Below are positions 55,809 through 64,000 of a DNA stretch of 64,000 nucleotides, piece after piece. The stretch is from Pleurodeles waltl (lineage: Eukaryota; Chordata; Amphibia; Caudata; Salamandridae), in the NCBI RefSeq assembly GCF_031143425.1, contig NC_090444.1, forward strand, positions 58,957,533 through 59,021,532, in the 5' to 3' direction. The first letter of the stretch is position 1, and each line of letters begins with the position of its first letter. The position numbers were made by a program, and so were the translations under genes. The notes beneath the pieces are model-generated. The model made no database searches, was not told where the DNA came from, and saw only the letters and a list, made by a program, of their open reading frames with translations.

Positions 55809-58488
55809 TGTAGGAAGTTGGCTCTGTATGTGCTATTTCAAAGTAAGGAATAGCATGCACAGAGTCCAAGGGTTCCCCTTAGAGGTAAGATAGTGGCACA
55901 AAGAGATAATACTAATGCTCTATTTTGTGGTAGTGTGGTCGAGCAGTAGGCTTATCAAAGGAGTAGTGTTAAGCATTTGTTGTACATACACACAGGCAAT
56001 AAATGAGGAACACACACTCAGAGACAAATCCAGCCAATAAGTTTTGTATTAGAAAAATATCTTTTCTTAGTTTATTTTAAGAACCACAGGTTCAAATTCT
56101 ACATGTAATATCTCATTTGAAAGGTATTGCAGGTAAGTACTTTAGGAACTTTGAATAATTACAGTAGCATCTATACTTTTTACATAAAACACAAATAGCT
56201 GTTTTAAAAGTGGACACAGTGCAATTTTCACAGTTCCTGGGGGAGGTAAAGTAATGTTAGTTTTAGCAGGTAAGTAAATCACCTACAGGTTTGAGATTGG
56301 GGTCCAAAGTAGCCCACCGTTGGGGGTTCAGAGCAACCCCAAAGTTATCACACCCGCAGCTCAGGGCCGGTCAGGTGCAAAGGTCAAAGAGGTGCCCAAA
56401 ACACATAGGCTTCAATGGAGAGAAGGGGGTGCCCCGGTTCCAGTCTGCCAGCAGGTAAGTACCCGCGTCTTCGGTGGGCAGACCAGGGGGGTTTTGTAGG
56501 GCACCGGGGGGGGGACACGAGTCAGCACAAAAAGTACACCCTCAGCAGCGCGGGGGCGGCCGGGTGCAGTGTGTAAACACGCGTCGTGTTTTCAATAGTT
56601 TCCTATGAGAGACCAAGGGGTCTCTTCAGCGATGCAGGCAGGCAAGGGGGGGGCTCCTCGGGGTAGCCACCACCTGGGCAAGGGAGAGGGCCTCCTGGGG
56701 GTCACTCCTGCACTGGAGGTCCGATCCTTCAGGTGCTGGGGGCTGCAGGTGCAGGGTCTTTTCCAGCCGTCAGGAAATTAGAGTCAGGCAGTCGCGGTCA
56801 GGGGGAGCCTCGGGATTCCCTCTGCAGGCGTCGCTGTGTGGGCTCAGGGGGGACAACTTTGGTTACTCACGGTCTTGGAGTCGCCGGAGGGTCCTCCCTG
56901 AGGTGTTGGTTCTCCACCAGTCGAGTCGGGGTCGCCGGGTGCAGTGTTGCAAGTCTCACGCTTCTTGCGGGGATTGCAGGGGTCTTTAAATCTGCTCCTT
57001 TGAAACAAAGTTGCAGTCTTTTTGGAGCAGGGCCGCTGTCCTCGGGAGTTTCTTGTCTTTCTTGAAGCAGGGCAGTCCTCTGAGGATTCAGAAGTCGCTG
57101 GTCCTTTGGAAAGCGTCGCTGGAGCAGGTTTCTTTGGAAGGCAGGAGACAGGCCGGTAGGACTAGGGCCAAAGCAGTTGGTGTCTTCTGTTCTTCCTCTG
57201 CAGGGGTTTTTCAGCTCAGCAGTCCTCTTCTTCTTGTAGTTTCAGGAATCTAAATTCTTAGGTTCAGGGAAGCCCTTAAATACTAAATTTAAGGGCGTGT
57301 TTAGGTCTGGGGGGTTAGTAGCCAATGGCTACTAGCCCTGAGGGTGAGTACACCCTCTTTGTGCCTCCTCCCAAGGGGAGGGGGTCACATCCCTAATCCT
57401 ATTGGGGGAATCCTCCATCTGCAAGATGGAGGATTTCTAAAAGTTAGAGTCACTTCAGCTCAGGACACCTTAGGGGCTGTCCTGACTGGCCAGTGACTCC
57501 TCCTTGTTGTTCTCATTATTTCCTCCGGCCTTGCCGCCAAAAGTGGGGGCCGTGGCCGGAGGGGGCGGGCAACTCCACTAGCTGGAGTGTCCTGCGGTGC
57601 TGGAACAAAGGGGTGAGCCTTTGAGGCTCACCGCCAGGTGTTACAGCTCCTGCCTGGGGGAGGTGTTAGCTTCTCCACCCAGTGCAGGCTTTGTTACTGG
57701 CCTCAGAGTGACAAAGGCACTCTCCCCATGGGGCCAGCAACATTGTCTCTAGTGTGGCAGGCTGCTGGAACCAGTCAGCCTACACAGATAGTTGGATACA
57801 ATTTCAGGGGGCACCTCTAAGGTGCCCTCTGGGGTGTGTTTTACAATAAAATGTACACTGGCATCAGTGTGCATTTATTGTGCTGAGAAGTTTGATACCA
57901 AACTTCCCAGTTTTCAGTGTAGCCATTATCGTGCTGTGGAGTTCGTGTTTGACAGACTCCCAGGCCATATACTCTTATGGCTACCCTGCACTTACAATGT
58001 CTAAAGTTTGGCTTAGACACTGTAGGGGCACAGTGCTCATGCACTGGTGCCCTTACCTATGGTATAGTGCACCCTGCCTTAGGCCTGCTAGAGGGGTGTC
58101 TTATCTATACTGCATAGGCAGTGAGAGGCTGGCATGGCCCCCTGAGGGGAGTGCCATGTCGACTTACGCATTTCGTTCTCACTAGCACACACAAGCTGGT
58201 AAGCAGTGTGTCTGTGCTGAGTGAGGGGTCTCCAGGGTGGCATAAGACATGCTGCAGCCCTTAGAGACCTTCCCTGGCATCAGGGCCCTTGGTACCAGGG
58301 GTACCAGTTACAAGGGACTTATCTGGATGCCAGGGTGTGCCAATTGTGGATACAAAAGTACAGGTTAGGGAAAGAACACTGGTGCTGGGGCCTGGTTAGC
58401 AGGTCTCAGCACACTTTCAATTCAAAACATAGCATCAGCAAAGGCAAAAAGTCAGGGGGTAACCATGCCAAGGAGGCATTTCCTTACA
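55809..58488 (-). mobile_element. Solo LTR, same family as the left-edge element
   Basis: It begins TGTAGGAAGTTGGCTCTGTA and ends GGCATTTCCTTACA, colinear with and highly similar to 932-3612 over its full 2.68 kb. A perfect 5-bp target duplication CCGCC flanks it (55804-55808 and 58489-58493), and no gag or pol adjoins it. It is therefore the product of recombination between the two LTRs of a full insertion. Strand is taken from the gag-linked copy at the left edge. Small differences are scattered, including a short deletion near 58084 relative to the other copy (TTAGGGCTGTAAGGCC versus TTAGGCC). Confidence 0.92.
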
Positions 58489-58493
58489 CCGCC

Positions 58494-58966
58494 TCTATTC
58501 TACTCTGAGCAAAATCCGAACATCCAACGCGATATTAATCGACATGAAACATTCGGATTTGTTAAAGGTGCCAGATCATACTACATTGAAGGGGCATCAT
58601 TCAAATTGTATCAGTCATCAGACTTCAGGATGCGACAGTTCGTCATTTTCCCAAGTCTGTCATGGGAACATCTCCTTTCCCTGTGACTCCTGACAGGTTG
58701 AAACATTTGTGTACGATCTCAGTCCAAGTTCTTGTACTACAAAACTCCTAAGGCCAAACAGGTATGGTTCTTCTACAGTTAATCAATGGACATTTTACAA
58801 GTGGGAATGCACTTCTCATGGGAGCAAAATCTGAAAGAAGTCTTTTTATGAAAAAAGTATTGAGCACTTTTCCATGACTGCAAAATGCAAACTTTGTAGG
58901 CCTCAGTTATGCTAAAACAAGAAAATATAAAATGCAATTGATTTACTACTTGTTAATAAAACACAT
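58494..58966. other. No recognisable gene
   Basis: A/T-rich spacer between the solo LTR and the hairpin-chain element. Confidence 0.4.
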
Positions 58967-58969
58967 ATA

Positions 58970-59599
58970 GGCCCTCATTCTGACCTTGGCGGGCGGCGGA
59001 GGCCGCCCGCCAAAGTCCCGCCGTCAGGTTACCGTTCCGCGGTCGAAAGACCGCAGCGGTAATTCTGACTTTCCCGCTGGGCTGGCGGGCGGTCGCCTTC
59101 AGACCGCCAGCCAGCCCAGCGGGAAAGAGGCTTCCACGATGAAGCCGGCTCGGAATCGAGCCGGCGGAGTGGAAGCTGTGCGACGGGTGCAGTTGCACCC
59201 GTCGCGTATTTCACTGTCTGCGCAGCAGACAGTGAAATACATGTAGGGGCCCTCTTACGGGGGCCCCTGCAATGCCCATGCCAGTGGCATGGGCACTGCA
59301 GGGGCCCCCAGGGGCCCCGCGACCCCCCCTACCGCCATCCGGATCTCGGCGGTCCGACCGCCGGGATCTGGATGGCGGTAGTGGGGGTCGGAATCCCCGC
59401 GGCGGTGCAGCAAGCTGCGCCGCCGCGGAGGATTCAATGGGGCCGCGGTACACTGGCGGGACCCCGCCAGTGGTGCCGGTCCGACCGCGGCTTTACCGCC
59501 GCGGTCGGAATCCCCATTGGAGCACCGCCGGCCTGTCGGCGGTGCTCCCGCGGTCCTCCGCCCTGGCGGTCAAAGACCGCCAGGGTCAGAATGACCCCC
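58970..59599. mobile_element. GC-rich TIR element made of consecutive hairpins
   Basis: The ends are inverted (GGCCCTCATTCTGACCTTGG and GGTCAGAATGACCCCC) and ATA flanks both sides (58967-58969 and 59600-59602), a 3-bp TWA-type duplication as in PIF/Harbinger. Inside, hairpins follow one another with little spacing: 58986-59013, 59029-59062 (GAAA loop), 59069-59127, 59131-59175, 59180-59205, 59206-59240 (16-bp perfect arms, GTATTTCACTGTCTGC), 59260-59308 (24-bp arms), 59319-59390, 59393-59432, 59451-59472, 59480-59509, 59519-59548 and 59561-59585. There is no coding capacity. GC content is far above the neighbours, with many CpGs preserved, suggesting recent origin. Confidence 0.85.
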
Positions 59600-59602
59600 A
59601 TA

Positions 59603-60719
59603 ATATGCAAAGTTATAAATTCATCATTAATAATATTTCGTTAGCATAAGGAAAGCATTTCATTTAAATCGGAAAGCTTTGTTATTGCATTACATTAGGT
59701 ATAACAAAGAACCGCATTTTCTCACTTGCACATATTTTCAAAGTCATTAATGTTTCATTAAACGCAAGAAATCTAAGTTTGTTTCTACATGGGCTACTAG
59801 TTTAGAGTCTAAATTATATTTTAACACCAACCTCCGAGCATGTGATTTAATAAAAAAGGCACCTGTGTCGAACTGTGAAATGCAAGCAAATTGCACATTA
59901 AAAATGTGTCAGTGCAGCTTTCTACGTTAGTTTTCTACTCTTTTATGCTTATGAACTAAAACGTGTCACAGTCTGATGACTTCAGTGACACGAGGGACAG
60001 AGGTAAAGTTTACACTTTATCACGTGAGAGGTGAGAGAACAGGTTTGGTGGAGAACTCATTTCAAAGGACCAGTTCATGGAGTAAGTATTAGGTGCACAG
60101 ACTGAGAATATAAGAATCCTTGAGACAATAGGGAAGAGCTAGGCTCAGTTCTTACATCATCCGTCCAGGGTTGATTTACTAACCTAGAAGCAGATTTGTG
60201 AGTGAGCTTTAAATTACTTATGTATTAATATACCACGCCTGTAACAAATAGTTACGGTTATAGCTTCAATATAGACACTGAAGTGTGTGCAGAGCCTCTG
60301 CCCGCCTCGTGGCTTTCAGTGCACTCTTGCACATATCTTTGATGCCATCAGAACAGTCTCCTCTTGAGGACACAGGTAATAATATGGAAGCCTCAATATC
60401 TCAGTCTGTGACAGCAAGAAATTCTGCATAATTCAATGTGCATTGTTAAGTCTACTATATGTTGCATAATCTATGGATTTCCAGAAATCGTTTTTTTTAC
60501 TCAAATAACTCGAGTGCTGCAGGTTAAAGACAGTGCAGCTCCTGGCACTTATAGAGCTTAACTGGTTATCTGTGATCTATTAATGCCCTTCATCAGGTAT
60601 TATACAGGTCAGGATCTCTCTATATAGTATTAATATCTGTGACCTTTCAAGAAAACATCAAACCTCAGCAGTTTTTTTCATCCTGTTTAGTGAAAACCAA
60701 ATTCTTCCTCATTCCTTCA
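59603..60719. other. No recognisable gene
   Basis: A/T-rich sequence without clear repeats or coding frames. Confidence 0.4.
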
Positions 60720-61380
60720 TACAAGAAACAACAAATTGAAGAATGGCTCTCATCAAAGAATCCAGGCGGTTTCACAGCTCAACTGACCAACAGGGCAAGC
60801 TGTTTGGCCTTCGGATTGACACCATCCTCGGCTTCAAGACCCACATCACTCAGTAGACAATGGCTCTTAAGTGTGGCTGCTTCTGAAAGTAAAGCCTTCC
60901 CCAGGGAGGCAGACTTCAACGCTGCCGGAAAATCTCTGGTCTCCTCATGCCATGCTGGATGCAGTGCCCTCCTGAAAGGACTGCGGAACCCCACCTCACC
61001 TCTCTGAACTGTCTTCTCCATGCAGCAGCCTGTCCGATCATAGGTCTTCAGACATTCAATAGGGCCACACCTGCTCTCAGAGACCTCCACCGCCCCCTCC
61101 ACCTGCATTCCCTCAAGGTGTGCTGCTTTACATGTTTACCTGGTCTTCAAGATTAGACTCTGGGAGCACATGCAGCTCTCATAGCAGCAAAACTGCGGGA
61201 TGATAACATTCAAGTGAGCGATGAAGATAAACAAGCAACAAACTTCCTCCTGCTGCGCCCCCCCCCCCCCACCAAGAATGTGGAACAAGGTCCTAGTCTG
61301 GATCAGATGATCTCCACCATTTTTCTGTTTAAAAAAATGGAAGCACATCTCTTTGCAAAGAACCTTGTCACTTCTTAGTA
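60720..61380 (+). pseudogene. Degraded L2/CR1-type LINE, reverse-transcriptase C-terminal region
   Basis: Across three plus-strand frames the translation shows LFGLRIDTILGFKTHITQ (the NLGF..D..L.FKPHI region), then LLHAAACPIIGLQTFNRATP and ALRDLHRPLHLHSLKVCCFT (the AARLI...TPALRDLHWLPV motif), then AHLFAKNL near the end (the FRKLLKTHLF motif). These are the C-terminal hallmarks of L2/CR1 LINEs. Multiple frameshifts and stops make it non-functional. The right side is cut by a short TIR repeat at 61382. Confidence 0.62.
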
Positions 61381-61381
61381 T

Positions 61382-61550
61382 CATAGGTGCCAACATTTTA
61401 GAAGAGGTAAGTGGGAGATTCAAAAAACGAATCGGGAGAATGTCATTCCCCAGTGACGTCTATTGGAGAAGGGGAAATGTCAGCCTGGAGACAGCCAAAG
61501 CTTAAAAAATTGGGAGTCTCCAGCCTGAATCGGGTCCATTGGCATCTATG
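61382..61550. mobile_element. Short TIR repeat (MITE candidate)
   Basis: CATAGGTGCCAAC on the left and TTGGCATCTATG on the right are inverted with one mismatch over 12 bp. It is 169 bp and non-coding. Flanks show no convincing duplication, so the superfamily is unassigned. Confidence 0.4.
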
Positions 61551-62454
61551 TGGTATGTCCTGATGGACCATCCCTTTCAACTGTAGAATCGGCTTCCCGT
61601 CTTGTGAGCTCCACGGTCTTGTAATCTCTGGCCCCTGCTTCTACACCTCTCCACTGCTTTGTGGTTGCGTTTGTGCTCTACAAACCTCATCCGTGCACAC
61701 ATGCCTCTTCCCCCGCTCTCAAAGCTCATGGAAAGTCTTACCCCACCCTGTGGAAGGCCTCCAGGAACTGGCATAATAGGCTTTATGCTAATAATACAGA
61801 TAAATCCTATTAATGCCATTATAGCGTAAAAATGTGATTAAATCTGGACATTCAAAGCATGGTGCACCTCAGCTGCCAGTCATTCCCAGTGCTGCAGCTT
61901 GTCCCACCCTGGCTGCTTAGGTACATGACTCTGTAAAGCTATTACCGGGCAGGAAAAGGTGCAAAATAACCAGGCCAGGTTTAAAGAGCAAAAGGCCCCT
62001 TTCGTAGGACAGTTATGGACACCGTTAGCTTTAACATTACAAAATATTATCAAAAACCCGCCTCACTAATACACTAAAACATTTCCTGACCCCCCTCCCT
62101 TAAGCCAGCCCCCCCAACAATAAAACATTTCCCCCATCCATCATCGAAACATTTAGTCCTCTCCACCACCTTTCCTTCCATTCACTGTCCTTCCTAGTCA
62201 ACTCAATGATCACCTCCCAGTATTGCCTCTGCCATGCCTACCCTGCAAGGCCCCCAGCATTTCCAGCCTGTGACGAGTTCCTCCATTTCCACCACCAGGA
62301 AAAAACCCTAACAAGGCATTTTTCCTGCTCCTCCCTTTCTGTTTCATAAAACCAGCATGTGCAAAAACTTGAACTTAGGCTGTCACCCCAACAGCCGTCA
62401 ACCAAAACTCTTAGTGTAACCATTGGACAAAAACCAGCCTTAGCACCAACTTGC
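61551..62454. other. 3' flank of the YR element; no gene recognised
   Basis: C-rich on the plus strand from about 62060 to 62350. It may include the 3' non-coding part of the minus-strand tyrosine-recombinase element, but no terminal repeats were identified. Confidence 0.35.
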
Positions 62455-62990
62455 CTTGGCTAAAGCCTTTACTAAGCTTTCTATAATTTCTAATAAATAA
62501 AGCTCATTCCCCATGTAGGAAAGGTGAACCCCGTTCTGCCTAAAACACACAATGTCTTCCTTCCTGATGTCCCTGTGTTCTACCCATCAAAATCCCCTTG
62601 CCTTGCAAATTTCTACTAACTTTTCCCCACACCCTCTCAATAGTCAAATGCTTAAGTGCACCACACCATACCCTTTGGGGAACCAATGCAGTCCAGAATA
62701 TGTGTGTGCCTGACCATGACTTACCAATCATCTCTAGATCCTGCTTCCTTTGCTTCAAAAGGCCCAAACCTGACTCTTGCACCAAATCATTCTCTTCTAG
62801 ATGAAGAAGCAACACGTCTGTACACAGTTGCACCAAAATCAAATTAGACAAAAATGGAAGTAATTGGCCCCATTTTACTCCTCCCAACCCCACCATTGGA
62901 TGTTAAGAAGAAAACCCAGGTTCTTTCCACAGGGCCTCCTTCCCACTTGCTTAGCCGCCCACTAATGAAGGAATGTCCCACAATCCAAAT
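62455..62990 (-). pseudogene. SGNH-hydrolase domain of a tyrosine-recombinase retroelement (decayed)
   Basis: On the minus strand block I reads WIVGHSFI (62963-62986), the GHS-type Ser motif. Further on are KWGQLLPFLSNL, DVLLLHLEENDLV (block III, normally HLGGNDL) and GTHIFWTALVPQRVW, then NGVHLSYMGNELYL near 62480-62530 (block V, normally DGVHLS; the catalytic Asp reads Asn). Frames shift at least once between blocks I and III. SGNH/GDSL hydrolases fused or linked to recombinases are known from vertebrate Ngaro-type elements. The Asp-to-Asn change and frameshifts indicate a dead copy. Role in the element life cycle is not established. Confidence 0.68.
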
Positions 62991-63059
62991 TAACAGGACA
63001 ACCATAGCCGGGCCCACCATACAAATTGAAAAGAAAACATACAGAATGTGATATCACAT

Positions 63060-63960
63060 ACCGTCCAATTTTCTGATGTATCAGACAACAATCCAAAGAC
63101 CACCTGCCCAATCGTCTTACCTCTCTTAACGAGAAACCAAACCTGGCTATTTCCGAGGCTGCACCAATCTTAAAAAATGGGTACCAAACTCCGCTGGGTC
63201 ATCTCCCAACACCCGTAGCATCTTCCTCATTACTGCCATAACCTGCCCTGCCATCAACCTAGAATCTTCCTTGTGACCCCCTTGACCCTACAGACAACCC
63301 CAAACCATGCCATGCTTCCACTGGGCACCCTGGACCTACAATCTTGTGATAAACAATTAACGCTCTCTTCCCGACCTGATCTGTCTTTGATTTTGCCAAA
63401 AAGATCTTCACTGTTTCACCCTTGGCCACCACATGTTCCACCTTCAATCCACACTGCTTACTTGTTCCTAAAAGCTCAGAAGTCCTGAAAGCTTCAAAAA
63501 ACAGCCAGACCATACAAAGCCTGAACAACAATGCTTCAAACATAGAGTAACATACTCCTCCCAAACCTTTAATCATTAATACTAGTTTCTTTATTGATAT
63601 CTGTCCCTGATATACTGTCCCCCCTTTAAATTCTTCGACCAACCTTACAAAATCCTCCTACCCAACTAACCTGATAAAGGTTCGTAATCCCAAAATAATT
63701 TTCTATGGAAGCAAATACCAGCCTATTTTCATGCAGTCATGGGAGCGGACACTCTTCTGTTAATATTATGCATGATAAGTGTCACTACATCCTCTTGCCT
63801 ATCTACCAAGCCTCTCTCATCCTGTGCCCTACACCGAGCACCTCTGCTCAAAAATGACTCCCATGCATGCTTATAGGCAATCCGTATGCTCACTGCAAAG
63901 GAATACTCTACCAGTTTGATGATCCTTACTCCGCCAAATCCAAAACCTCTTGCTGTACAT
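63060..63960 (-). pseudogene. Tyrosine recombinase (integrase-like) of a Ngaro/DIRS-like element (decayed)
   Basis: On the minus strand the N-terminal helical domain is traceable around 63650-63930 (IRIAYKHAWESF, LAGICFHRKLF with a frame change). The 63259-63642 frame holds the catalytic core: LFFEAFRTSELLGTSK has the box I Arg (normally GALRISEL), and LAKSKTDQVGKRA has the conserved Lys-bearing hairpin. After a further shift GTHFLRL/IGAASEIARFGFSLREVRR and LGRWSLDC mark the box II H-x-x-R region near 63110-63215. It is followed directly by the SGNH domain. Such recombinases integrate circular cDNA without target duplication. Reverse transcriptase would lie beyond 64000. Several frameshifts and stops make it inactive. 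A Crypton is an alternative, but the SGNH partner favours Ngaro. Confidence 0.7.
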
Positions 63961-64000
63961 GGGTCTTCTGCATTTCTGCTCCGGGCACCAAACCACAGAA

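Noticed and set aside
59211..59649. Pro/Arg/Gly-rich frames on both strands
   Set aside because: They are products of the GC-rich hairpin element, where both strands lack stops because of composition.

Overview
The window reads as intergenic or intronic DNA from a vertebrate with a very large, repeat-filled genome. The best fit is a salamander, most likely a newt. This is inferred from the repeat families (giant Ty3/gypsy LTRs, CR1/L2-type LINEs, hairpin-rich MITEs, Ngaro-like tyrosine-recombinase elements) and from the absence of compact genes. Nothing prokaryotic is present: no operons, no CRISPR arrays, no intact rRNA or tRNA gene. The species is not proven by the sequence.

Layout. 1-3.6 kb: 5' end of a minus-strand LTR retrotransposon (partial gag, leader, one 2.68-kb LTR). 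3.6-5.4 kb: another LTR-like repeat. 6.3-9.4 kb: a complex non-coding repeat with about 380-bp direct units and one inverted unit. 9.5-12.4 kb: two LTR-like blocks in opposite orientation. 15.3-18.1 kb: a solo LTR. 19.2 kb: a PIF/Harbinger-type MITE with TAA target duplications. 20.25-25.37 kb: a complete Ty3/gypsy element with 156-bp LTRs, a perfect 5-bp target duplication and one in-frame stop between RNase H and integrase. 27.0-28.8 kb: a GTGGA-rich satellite abutting a degraded LINE reverse transcriptase. 30.7-32.4 kb: a hairpin-rich element split by an insertion. 32.6-42.8 kb: three large tandem arrays (65/130-bp, 74-bp and about 11-bp units).

Between the second and third arrays lies the only candidate host-gene sequence: a short GC-rich 5' region followed by a 70-bp coding first exon (38828-38897) with a consensus splice donor. 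It resembles the N-terminus of GPR139/142-like receptors of fish and amphibians. No second exon is visible, so if it is real the rest of the window (over 25 kb) would be intron 1. 44-54.5 kb holds hAT-type MITEs, a fold-back repeat family in five places, two copies of a tRNA-derived SINE and a tRNA-Arg-like relic. 55.8-58.5 kb is a solo LTR of the same family as the LTR at the left edge, with a perfect CCGCC duplication. 58.97-59.60 kb is a GC-rich element built almost entirely of consecutive hairpins. 60.7-61.4 kb is a LINE fragment. 62.4-64 kb is a decayed tyrosine recombinase plus SGNH hydrolase pair on the minus strand.

The coding potential is almost all transposon-derived. The long open frames in the 34.9-42.8 kb arrays come from repeat units that lack stop codons and are not annotated as genes.
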